NCBI GenBank assembly: GCA_037447655.1 | Contig: JBBHKE010001469.1 | Location: forward strand, 1-27,218 | Origin: Zygnema cylindricum | Lineage: Eukaryota > Streptophyta > Zygnematophyceae > Zygnematales > Zygnemataceae | Length of the DNA: 27,218 bases | Direction: 5' to 3' | Shown here: in pieces, positions 18,881-27,218 of the stretch | Layout: each line of letters begins with the position of its first letter | Position numbering within the stretch: position 1 is the first letter of the stretch | The notes under the pieces: model-generated | Seen by the model: only the letters and a program-made list of their open reading frames with translations | Database searches by the model: none | Told to the model about the DNA's origin: nothing | Translations under genes and position numbers: made by a program

Positions 18881-19805
18881 AAGGGGAGAAAAGGGGAGAA
18901 GGGGTGAGAGGAGGGAGAGGGAGAGGAAGAAAGTGTAAGGAGAGGTTCGAGGAAAATTTTGGGAAATCATGATCCAGGAGGAGAGGAGGGAGGGAGAGGA
19001 GGGAGAAGAGGGAGAGGAGGGGGGCGAGGGGCTAGAGGGGGAGGAAGAGGAGGGGGAAGAGAGCGAAGTGAGAAATGGGGAGAAGGGGGAGGAGGAGGGA
19101 GGGGAGGGAGGGTGGACGAGGAGGAGGGGGCAAGAGGAGGAGAAGGGAAAGGAGAATAGACGTCTGAGAGGAGTCCCCACTGAGGTAAGAGAAGCTTTGG
19201 AGATGTTTTCCTTTTTGGGGGGGGAGGGAGAGGGTGCATGAGGGGGGGCGAGAGAGAATTTTCTACTTTGTTTGTTTGAAACATAAGAGAAGAACATGAA
19301 GAGGTATAAGACACGGAGGGTTCAAAGAGAAGTTGTTGGCGGGCAAGAGGGAGGGGGGGAGAGGGAGAGAGGAGGGGGTGAGGGACAATTCTCCCCTCCC
19401 CAATTTTTTTTTTTTTTTTTTTTTTCGCAACATGGTATAGAGGAAGATATTTCGAAAAATGACTTTTGTTATTTTTTTTTTTTTTCCAATTTTTTTCTAT
19501 CTTTATTTTTTGTTGTTTTCAAATAATTTTCTTTTCCTATTTTTGATTCTTCGGTTTTTAATTCTCATCTCCCTTCCCTCCCCTCCGCATTTTTTTTTTT
19601 TTTTTTTTTTTTTTGAATTTTCATTTTTTTTACTTCCTGGTTTTCGGTTCATCGATTTTTAAATTTTACCCAATATTCTTCCCCACCCCCTCTACCCCTC
19701 CCTCTTATACAATTCATATTTCATCCACTCTATATCCAATTCCTGTGCAGAATCCTCTCCCCACCCCTCTGCCCTCCCCCTCTCCCTCCCTCCCTCCCCC
19801 TCATC

Positions 19806-19890
19806 CCCCCACTCCCCCTCATCCCCCCACTCCCCCCACTCCCCCCACTCCCCCCACTCCCCCCACTCCCCCCACTCCCCCCACTCCCCC
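19806..19890 (+). repeat. 9-bp minisatellite (ACTCCCCCC)n
   Basis: Eight or so tandem copies of ACTCCCCCC, preceded by ATCCCCCC variants. C-rich on plus and G-rich on minus. It translates as Thr-Pro-Pro repeats only by accident. Confidence 0.9.
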
Positions 19891-20196
19891 TCTCCTCCTC
19901 TACCCCTTCCACTACCCCTCCGTTGCATTCCTTTCCTTTCCTTATAATTATTTATTATTTTACAAATTATTATTTTTCCCCTTGTGGTTTTCGCAATCTC
20001 ACAAGATCAAAAAAAAAAAAGGCCCGTTCGAAAAAAAGGAATAAAAAAAAAAAATGTCCGTTTTGGCTTCAGTTTGCAGTTTTTCCATGGGAAATCCATG
20101 CATCAAGTTTACTCTTCAGTTTGAATAAATCCCATTAGGAATATTTTTGGGAAAAATTAGAAGTTCGGATACATTTTCTCTCACATGTACTCACAT

Positions 20197-20325
<129 letters not shown>

Positions 20326-21322
20326 TTTTTCCTTTCCCTCAGTTTTGGAAAAATAATTAATAATCTATTGAGAAGCATTCATCCACCTTACTACAGAAGT
20401 CAAAGGGAAACGATTCAACAATTGCCATTCACTAAAAAGCCCATTTACAAACTTTTTAGTAGTTGTCGATTCCATATAAGTAAAAGGGTATATCCAAGAG
20501 AATGATGCCCAAAATTTATTGTGCAATTTTACAAGTCGGCAATACAATAGAAAACATATTATTTGAGGAAAATTGTAAGAAATGTTGGGATATTTACAAA
20601 ACGCTTTTTGACTTCATAAGGATTTTAAAAAGAAATAGCTTGAATTCTGCGATAAGGATTTTGTAGAAAGATTCTTGCATGTTAAGGTTTTTTCTTCCTA
20701 AGAATATACAGCCAAAATCGATCGACTTCATAAAGCTTGCAAAAAGTTATGTTGAGAATTATATTCCAAAACAAAAAAAAAAAATCAATTGAGTTGTACC
20801 TTTGGAATATTTGTGAATCAGATTTGTATGTTCAAACAGTCCTCTATAAAAACCGGTTTTTTTTTCTGCCACGGCTTTAAAGTGATCCAAAAGCTGTATT
20901 TTACCCCGTTTCGTTTTGTCTTCACCTTCGCAAGATTTTCTTGCCACTCATCAGTTGTTCGATATTTCGCTCAACGCGAAAACATGCGCATCATATGATT
21001 ACACAGAACACATCAAATTCTTGACATCAAATCCATACATAATATTTGTCTGTCCCCAATCAACTTTGAATGGTAATTTTGAGCGCCCTTTGAACACAAA
21101 TCTACAAATACAGGCACAGACGGCTATACACCATTAGAGTTCTAAAAAGTTGCGGGGAAACACGGTAAAAAAATGTTCATAAAACATCCCAGGAGAATTA
21201 TAAACAATAATTCAATCCTACGGTCCCAAAACCGTTTCCAACAACTACTTTGATGAAAATTAATGATGGAACCACCGACATTACTGTAACCGTCAGTCTT
21301 ATACCTCTCCAACATCGGTTAT

Positions 21323-21790
21323 TTAAAACCCGTACTTCTGCTGAAGCTTATTAGCTTTCTCATTTGCTGCTGCAGCCTCCTTCGCTAAGGTTGACACCTT
21401 GTCCAGGTCATTTCCCTTCAATGCGGTCTCTATTTCTTCCTGTTTTTCCCAAACCTGTGTTCGCAGAGACTCACAGAGAGCCCTAACCGGTTCCCTCACT
21501 TTCTCTAATTCTCTGTCCACATCAACAGCCATTTTTTTGTTTTGGGTTGTTTCCAATTCCAGTACATTCGTCTCCATCTGTAGCTCTGCCTCCTTTTCTT
21601 TCTCTTCCTTTATAGTCTGCGCCAAAAGCTTCATATCATCCCAAAGGCGAGTGAGGTCTTCACATTTTCGTAAGCTCGCCAATGTCGACATTTCTTGGTG
21701 CAGTTTTGACAGCTTTATTTTTGAAATTTTTGCACGCTCCTGAATATCCGTCAAATCCTGTCGAAGCTTCTCCTGTGCGGCAACCATTTT
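21323..21790 (-). CDS. Locus B last exon: coiled-coil region
   Basis: 155 codons from acceptor TTTCCAG, opening KMVAAQEKLRQDL and ending QQKYGF at TAA. It is E/K/L/Q-rich with heptad-like spacing throughout, homologous to 2555-2064 but ending earlier because a CAA codon is TAA here. A coiled-coil oligomerisation role is likely by composition. Confidence 0.7.
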   Translation of the reverse strand, partial: KMVAAQEKLRQDLTDIQERAKISKIKLSKLHQEMSTLASLRKCEDLTRLWDDMKLLAQTIKEEKEKEAELQMETNVLELETTQNKKMAVDVDRELEKVREPVRALCESLRTQVWEKQEEIETALKGNDLDKVSTLAKEAAAANEKANKLQQKYGF

Positions 21791-22048
21791 CTGGAAAGCC
21801 AAAAGTATAAGATTAGCTTAAATTTCCAGGTGAGGATAACTGCATCGCACCCAATAAATCCCCTTCCGTATTGCCTGCATAGCAAGAAGGAAGATAAATG
21901 TTTCACAAAGTAATGCTAACAAGATAACGCGAAGAGATTATGGTTTTATGGCTTTCAATGCAATAACTTGCATTAGAACACGTAATACTGCTTCCATACC
22001 CTTTGAAAACTCTTTGAAAATCCTCCAGATATAGAAAAAAGATCTTAC
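21791..22048 (-). other. Locus B K-CC intron
   Basis: A 258-bp predicted intron with donor GTAAGATC and acceptor TTTCCAG, equivalent to 2808-2556. Confidence 0.6.
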
Positions 22049-23217
22049 CTCGAGGTCGACCTTCAATCTGGAAGATTCCCTGGACAGAAATTTTAATTGT
22101 TCATCAGTTTCCTTTTCCTCTTCTACCAGCTGAGAACATTCGCCATACTCCTCGAGGGGGGTGAATTCTCTTTGGGTTGAGATGTCTGACTTCTCAAGGT
22201 CTTTCTTGCTGGCCAAACCTTCCAGTTCTACTAAGGCAAACAGGAACTCATCGAGAGTGGCCCGATGTTTTTTCTGGCGCTCCAAACATCGAAGCAGAAC
22301 CTTCATAGTCTTCTGTAGAGCCACTTTGGGCATCGCAGAGCTCCTTGGATCCAATCGTAAACAGAATTGTTCAATAATATCATTAAAAGCATCAGGATCC
22401 TCCTCCCATCGGCTGTCTGATGGATCAACAACAGGCTCTCCACTTTCTGTGCAGGAGATACTATGTTTCGTCAAATTCTCGACAGTGGTACTATCTTCCA
22501 TGAAAGATTCCATCGTCAAGTTAAAACTAACCTTTGCTTGCTTTTCATGTTGACCTAGAAAGTTGTGAACATCTTGGATATGCTTCATCCCTGTCAGCAG
22601 TTGCAGAATAATGAGTCCAAGTGCATAGGTGTCTGAATAAGGACCCACAAGTCCAGTTTGTACTGTGTGGGGATCCATATAGCCGAAAGTGCCTTGCATA
22701 CCGGACATATTCACCTGGTTCCCCTCGCATAGTTTGGCCAAACCCATATCACATATTTTGCTTCTTTTGTCATCATCGAGAAGAACATTCACGGGTTTCA
22801 AGTCTCGATGCACCCTCCTCGACTGTGCATGTATGCGACAGCAGACGCCATTTCTCGACTGATTCGCACTTTGTCCTCCCAAGTCAAGGCACCTCCCGTT
22901 TCTTGAAGGTAGTCTTGGAGGCTGCCTCCTGACATGTACTCACTCACTAGACAGGGTCCACTAAGTTCAAAACCAATCAAAGACACGATATGCGGGTGCC
23001 TTAGCCTGTTGAGAAGAAAGATTTCTCTTTCGAAATTCTTACTTGCTTTTCCAGGGAGGAGCCTTTTCACGGCTATAGGCGTTCCCTTGTGACGCCCCTT
23101 AAAAACTTCACCGAAGCCTCCCTTGCCTATCCTGTTTAAAGGAGAGAAGTTGGCAGTTGCGACTTCAATTTCTTCTGTAGTAATGGGCCAAATGTCTTCA
23201 GAGAAGGCGCTACCAGT
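22049..23217 (-). pseudogene. Locus B kinase exon: RLCK-type Ser/Thr kinase, 1-bp frameshift before HRD
   Basis: From acceptor TTGTTGCAG the first frame gives a clean N-lobe: IGKGGFGEVFKG glycine loop, IAVKRLL lysine, FEREIFLL helix C and SEYMSGGSL hinge, down to MHSRG. It then loses frame at about 22815, where locus A has GCACCACTCC and this copy GCACCCTCC on plus. The second frame resumes at HRDLKPVNVLL, CDMGLAK, GTFGYMDP and SDTYALGLIILQ, and continues without the locus A stop through VDPSDSRW, CLRLDPRSSAMP and LEGLASKK to ...KVDLE at donor GTAAGA. The exon length of 1,169 becomes divisible by three if one base is restored, confirming a 1-bp loss. As written the product is an N-lobe fragment. 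Confidence 0.75.
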
Positions 23218-24194
23218 CTGCAACAACGGCGACTAGGGTCTTTAACTTTGCTCAAAAGTCATTTAAACGCATTTGGATGGTGGCATTACATGCACAGATG
23301 ATTAACCCATGACAAGAAAAAAATGCAAACCAAGCTGTAATGGCCAGTGCGCAGAGAAAAATAAATATTTCAAAAGATGCCTTATGTTGACATACATTTA
23401 TCAGCCATTAGGAAATTCAAATTCATATGTTTGTTACGAGTGAGGACTAATTTGTGCTCCAAAATAAATTTTATCTAATCTACAAAAATAATCTTCTAAC
23501 AAACATTTCCCTTGTATCGATAGAAAAGACAACAGAAGCAATAAGAAAGGTGTAAATAAAACCCTATCCTCTAAAAGCATAAAGTGGGAGGGGGAAGGGG
23601 AGGGGGAGGGTTAAGGAGAGGTAGAGATGGAGAGTGAGAGGAAGGGGGAGGGAGAAGACGAGAGAGAGGTAGAGCGAGAGGGAGATGGAGAAGCAAGCAG
23701 AAGGTTCCAAAGTCATAGTGCATCATCGAACAATTTGTAAACCCCTTGTATTCCAGAATTCTTGCTGAAATTGGAAATTGATTTTGACGAATTGCCTCGT
23801 ATTTTCTAAAAAAAAATTGACACTTATATTGGATTTTCTTTTTGTTCTTTAAATTCTACCCCTTTTGAAGGAGGCATGGGTGGGAGGGAGCCTGCTGCTT
23901 GCTTGCCGGAGCTCAGATTTTTAAAAACTCCCTTTGCCTCTGCCCTCACTCCCCCTCCCCTCCCCCCCCAAGAAGTTGCTTTCCAACTAGTGTTGACTCC
24001 ATTGTAATGTGGATAACATTTCTCACATCTCTGCTTTGTATTCTTATCCTCCTATTACTATACAGAAATCATGTTCTAGACAGTAACACAGGTTCCCACA
24101 TCCATTTTCCACACGGGTGGCACAACCATATACCCACTAGAAGGGAGGAGGAGGAGGGAGGTGAATGGAGAGAGAGAAATAGAGGATGCCTTAC
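23218..24194 (-). other. Locus B P1-K intron
   Basis: About 977 bp from donor GTAAGGC to acceptor TTGTTGCAG. Both ends match the locus A intron, but the locus A middle insertion (about 4335-5645) is missing. A GA-rich patch is at about 23583-23700. No exon seen. Confidence 0.55.
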
Positions 24195-24974
24195 CTTATC
24201 CATTGCCTCTGCCAGTTCATTGATGCGGTCCATTTCTTCTGCCACTGTCTCCATGGACAGATCCGTTTGGTCCTCTATCAAACACTTTGCAGCGAGTCGA
24301 GTGAGTTCTTCAATCACTTTATTTGGCCATAATTTCACAAGAGGGTCGAGATTTGCTTTCAAATCATCTTGCGATCTCCAAAAATATCTTTCCGGCTTGT
24401 CTTTTGTCAGCATTTCTTGTAGCATCTCTCCAAAAGAAAGAAAATCTTTACCGAATCTTGAATGGTTTTGAAAGTGAATAATCTTACAGTTGTCGTTGGC
24501 ATCAAAAAATATTGCTTTAGAATCTATCCTCATAATAATACCTCGTCTTTCAAGGTGTAGCATTGCAAGCGCTACTTGGTTCGCTATCCGACAACAATCC
24601 CACCAACCCAAACCTTGTTCTATCCTATCCTTTAAGCTCCCTCCCTCCCCCCCCTCCCCCCTCTCCACCACAATGCTTCTCCTGTCGCGACACCAGCCTA
24701 TGACCTTCGCCACGTGGCGATGGCTAAAACTCAGAATCTGCCAGGCCACGTCTGCCACATCGAGGTTCGGATCCCAATAACGGTCAGCCACAAAGTTGGG
24801 TTTCACTTTAAGGACCACTACGGGTGTGCCCTCCAACGTCCCCCTGCATACAGATGAAATTCCTAAAGCTATAAAGTGAATGCCACATTTGTTGTCTTCC
24901 ACTTCTTTCTGCGAGAGCGTACGGATGCCTCTGAGGCTATCTTCCATCTGCACAGTGGTGGGCCCCACATGCAT
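24195..24974 (-). CDS. Locus B P1 exon: pseudokinase-like module
   Basis: 260 codons, phase 0, intact. It opens with the P1 signature LRGIRTLSQKEVED, then LEGTPVVVLKVKP, HRHVAKVIGWCRDRRSIVV, GGSLKDRIEQGLGW and CCRIANQVALAMLHL. The catalytic loop is replaced by IIMRIDSKAIFFDAND, and the DFG position by HFQNHSRF. The tail ELTRLAAKCL...METVAEEMDRI resembles the kinase tail. It is most similar to the inner P1 of locus A (7105-6308), consistent with kinase-proximal P1 exons being counterparts. Non-catalytic by motif. An insertion GGEGGEGGS near the hinge is unique to this copy. Confidence 0.65.
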
Positions 24975-25562
24975 CTGTCAGCTGGGTGGGTGGGTAGGTG
25001 GGTGGGTGGGTGGGTGGGTGGAAGGGGGGAGAGGAGGAAGGGGGTGGGTGAAAAAGAGATGGCGAAGGGCATAAGGAGACTATCAAGTGTTTCGCAAAGC
25101 TACTCTCGCGCAAACATTTGATTCCAACATGTCTTCTCATTGTATTGTACCTTCCGTTTATGATTTTACATTGAACTCATATTTTGACATCCATCTTATT
25201 TGTTTCGAGACGGAACTTAATCTGGAATTCCATTCGCAAATGTTTTCTGTACGGAAATCACATGTTCTTGTACAATTTCTACAGACCAAACTGTCAAGAA
25301 ATCCAAAAAACTCAGGAAAAAAAAAAGAACCAAGAAAATGAAGCAAGAAGAAGTGGAGAAACTCAGAAAGAAACCGAAAAAGAAGAATATTGGAAGACAA
25401 TAGTTTTCAATCTATCTACCCATATCTTTTGGGTAAAATGGAAAATAAATTCAAAGATCCCTCACATAAAAAAAGACAAGGACATCAGACTACTAGCGGT
25501 TGAGGTGGTGGTGGTGGTGGAGGGAGGGAGAGAGGAGGGAGGGGAAAGAGGGCACGCCTGAC
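24975..25562 (-). other. Locus B P2-P1 intron
   Basis: A 588-bp predicted intron with donor GTCAGGCG and a P1 acceptor preceded by CCCACCC repeats. It is homologous to the two P2-P1 introns of locus A. Confidence 0.55.
24982..25026 (+). repeat. (TGGG)n tract beside P1 acceptor, locus B
   Basis: The longest of the three GGGT tracts, with about nine GGG runs on plus. It has G-quadruplex potential and serves as the sense-strand pyrimidine tract of the splice acceptor. Confidence 0.9.
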
Positions 25563-26299
25563 CTTATCATGGAAATTTTCGACAATGTGGGCAATTTTCG
25601 ATTCAATTTCCTCCATCGATGGGGGATCCGTGCTTCTACACGTGTCAGCTAGTTGATCGAGTTCTATCAGTGCAGAAGATCTTGTCTTGAGATAGTCGTT
25701 GAGATCATCTGCAGAGATGGCATTCAAACGTTGCAAAGGTCCCTTCACAACTTCTTTCAGAATGCTTCCAACACTGCGAGCTGCACTTTCGGATCCACCG
25801 GGGATGTAGACGAGTTTAACGTTGTCGTTTTCTGAAATTAATGCAAGTCGAGGATCTATTCTGACGTCAGCACTTTGTTTGGCCAAATACGCAGCAGCAG
25901 ATGCCACCTCTTGTGCTATCCGATAGCAACGGTGCCATGCCATTGGCTTATATTTCATTGCGAACAGTATTTCTACTCCCCCCTCCACCACAATGATTCC
26001 ACTGTCTTCACACCAGCCTATGACCTTCGCCACGTGGCGATGGCTGACACGCAGCATCTGCCACGCCACGTCATCCACATTGTGGTCACGTCCCAAAACA
26101 TGGACAGCCACAATTTTGCCCTCCCACAGTAGACTTCCCAAGGCTCCTCACACAGCTTGCGACGACAGGCGCCTTTCACTAATTGGTGAGAGAGAGTGCG
26201 CAGGGCTCTGAGCGGGTCAGTCTGGATCCCCTTCTCTTCCCTCCCCTCCACTCCCCTCACCTGCCCTCCCCACCACTTCATACCGAGGAGCCTTTCCAT
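25563..26299 (-). pseudogene. Locus B first exon: P2 pseudokinase-like module, frameshifted
   Basis: ATG at 26299 (context CGCCATGG) aligns with the locus A start. The first frame gives MERLLGMKWWGGQVRG, DPLRALRTLSHQLVKG and CEEPWEVYCG, then is lost near 26122-26126, where about 7 bases are missing relative to locus A (TGTGGGAGGGC here against AGTGGGAATCTAGAGGGT). The second frame resumes with GKIVAVHVLG, HRHVAKVIGWCEDSGIIVV, VASAAAYLAKQSADVRIDPRLALI and NAISADDLNDYLK to donor GTCAGGCG. Exon length 737 plus 7 is divisible by three. Like other P2 modules it lacks catalytic motifs. A short extra intron at the break is an alternative, but no GT-AG pair is evident. Confidence 0.65.
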
Positions 26300-26326
26300 G
26301 GCGGGCGAGGTGAGCACTACATGAGC

Positions 26327-26335
26327 AAACCCTAA
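26327..26335 (+). promoter_or_regulatory. Telo-box (AAACCCTAA) upstream of locus B start
   Basis: The same AAACCCTAA element in the same shared block as at 11351-11359, 28 bases upstream of the ATG. Its retention in both copies, beside diverged sequence, is consistent with a promoter or leader role. Confidence 0.5.
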
Positions 26336-26872
26336 CTGCCGCTCTTTGCTTTTTCCGCTTTTGCCACGTAGGACAAAAGTGCCGTACTACATGTCGTATT
26401 ACAGGCCCAGGTTTGGGTTAATAAGTGCAGTGAAAAATTGCGCTACGGTTTCTTACTGTCCTAGACGAGAGAGAGGGAGGGAGGGAGAAGGGAGGGAGGG
26501 AGGGAGGGAGAGAAACAGGAAGGGTGTGAAAAGGAGGGGGATATACAGAGGGGGATATACAGGTGTGAAAAGGAGGGGAAAAGGAAAACATTTTCTGTTC
26601 GAGAAAAAGGTGGGGAAAAGGATAAGGGTGGGGGAGGAAGTTTCTGGGATAGGGTGTTGAGGAGACTGAGAAGGACAAGATTGGGGCTCTTGTGAAATTG
26701 GAGGAGGATTTAAGGGAATTTTGTCCATGGTCGACTGTAGAGAGCTCGACTGTACTGCCTTCTAAAAACTGAGAAAGATGTGGTGTACTTCGAGAAAATT
26801 GAAAGGAACGTTCACGGGGACGATTTATCCAAAACCGAAGGATGCAGTGGTGTAAATGCGACAGGATATGTA
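26336..26872. other. Locus B 5' flank, no gene seen
   Basis: About 26336-26620 is the duplicated promoter region (compare 11360-11600) with a GA-rich stretch at 26465-26520 and a short direct repeat (GAGGGGGATATACAG twice, about 26535-26565). Beyond about 26640 similarity to locus A is lost. Confidence 0.45.
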
Positions 26873-27118
26873 ACTCTGAGACCTCCATAAGTCCTCAGAG
26901 TGGACAGCTTCCAAGAAGCCTCTAGGATAATCCTGACCCCTTTGTGATTAAGCAAAGATAACTGCCACCCTGGCAGACAAAAACGCTGACCAACTTCACC
27001 CCTGTGAAGACAAGACTCCCCTGAGTCGATAGCAAAAAGAATCTTTGAATTTGCTCCCCTGAGCAGTAAGTTATGGGGGGTCAAAGTTGACCTTTTATAC
27101 AGAAGCTCTCTGGGAGAG
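26873..27118. repeat. Array of about ten short perfect hairpins
   Basis: Consecutive inverted repeats read directly from the sequence: 26873-26901 (8-bp stem ACTCTGAG), 26907-26919 (GCTTC), 26924-26934 (AGGAT), 26940-26957 (CTTTG), 26962-26976 (CTGCCA, loop CCC), 26994-27009 (CTTCAC, loop CCCT), 27014-27027 (GACTC, loop CCCT), 27052-27065 (TGCTC, loop CCCT), 27079-27092 (GGTCAA, loop AG) and 27106-27118 (CTCTC, loop TGG). Stems differ in sequence while three loops are identical, so these are not copies of one repeat. I recognise no RNA family. Confidence 0.75.
27092..27100 (-). promoter_or_regulatory. Candidate TATA box, minus strand
   Basis: GTATAAAAGG on minus matches the eukaryotic TATA consensus well. 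A CCAAT-type element lies about 90 bases upstream (27185-27190). Transcription leftward from here would carry the hairpin array in its leader. Confidence 0.4.
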
Positions 27119-27177
27119 GGGGTCCTATCTTCTAATTTTTCTAAGTCCTATCTCTCTCACAGACTCTATCTACTGAT

Positions 27178-27208
27178 GTACGGAACCAATCAGAATTGAG
27201 TTCCGTAC
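27178..27208. repeat. Long hairpin containing a CCAAT motif
   Basis: GTACGGAAC (27178-27186) pairs with GTTCCGTAC (27200-27208), and inside it CAAT (27187-27190) pairs with ATTG (27195-27198), leaving loop CAGA and one bulged A: a 13-bp stem with a single bulge. Confidence 0.8.
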
Positions 27209-27218
27209 GTAAAAGTAC

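Larger units (their letters stand above)
21323..26299 (-). other. Locus B: P2-P1-kinase-coiled coil gene copy (model)
   Basis: The paralogue of locus A with exons P2 (26299-25563), P1 (24974-24195), K (23217-22049) and CC (21790-21323). Splice sites correspond one to one with locus A and all would be phase 0. With the two deletions ignored the product would be about 1,050 residues; as written, two frameshifts break it, one in P2 and one in K. Introns are about as similar to locus A as exons are, which points to a recent duplication. Only one P2-P1 pair is present. Confidence 0.55.

Noticed and set aside
19613-20044. Plus-strand frame with Thr-Pro-Pro repeats
   Set aside because: It is produced by the 9-bp ACTCCCCCC minisatellite and T homopolymers, with no protein-like flanks.
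26812-27084. 90-codon minus-strand frame across the hairpin array
   Set aside because: It has no similarity to known proteins, and the perfect inverted repeats explain the sequence better than coding.
26873-27118. CRISPR-like reading of the spaced repeats
   Set aside because: The stems differ in sequence, spacing is irregular and there is no constant repeat. The context is eukaryotic.
27172-27218. Possible hammerhead ribozyme core (CTGATG followed by a stem and GTAA)
   Set aside because: The invariant CUGAUGA lacks its last A (U here), GAAA is absent and stems I and III cannot be formed before the window ends.

Overview
The window looks like nuclear DNA of a plant-lineage (streptophyte) eukaryote. 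It contains intron-bearing genes for kinases of the plant RLCK-IX/U-box-kinase type, telo-box motifs at gene starts, a Ty1/copia LTR retrotransposon, a hAT-like MITE, and many CT/GA microsatellites. I cannot name the species. An early-diverging streptophyte (charophyte alga or bryophyte) is a guess.

The backbone is a segmental tandem duplication, both copies on the minus strand. Locus A lies at about 2.06-11.32 kb and locus B at about 21.32-26.30 kb, with recognisably homologous flanks and introns. Each locus can be read as one multi-exon gene: a first exon with a degenerate kinase-like module (P2), a second kinase-like module (P1), then an exon with a conventional plant Ser/Thr kinase domain (K), then a coiled-coil exon (CC). 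Locus A carries two P2-P1 pairs and locus B carries one. All splice junctions I infer are in phase 0, so modules can be added or lost without breaking the frame. Both copies appear damaged, in different places. Locus A has an in-frame TAG just after its kinase domain. Locus B has a 1-bp deletion immediately upstream of the HRD motif and a roughly 7-bp deletion in its P2 exon. They may be pseudogenes, a broken pair, or the victims of base errors.

Between the loci sits a young copia-class element on the minus strand. Two LTRs of about 592 bp look identical by eye, and the unit length is 4,910 bp. The element keeps gag, a zinc knuckle and an aspartic protease, but where integrase and reverse transcriptase/RNase H should be it carries about 3 kb of unrecognised, mostly open coding sequence. 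Its primer binding site matches the anticodon region of initiator tRNA-Met (the half-tRNA priming of Drosophila copia) and contains the first gag ATG. The left LTR is followed by a second, partial gag, so the insertion is a truncated tandem that ends inside a hAT-like MITE.

Other regions: 1-2063 and 18795-21322 are 3' flanks of the two loci, with no gene I can support. 11360-12403 is an unusually CpG-rich unassigned stretch. 26870-27208 is a dense series of short perfect hairpins, several with the same 4-base loop, next to a minus-strand TATA box and a CCAAT box held inside a long hairpin. It may be the edge of another mobile element.
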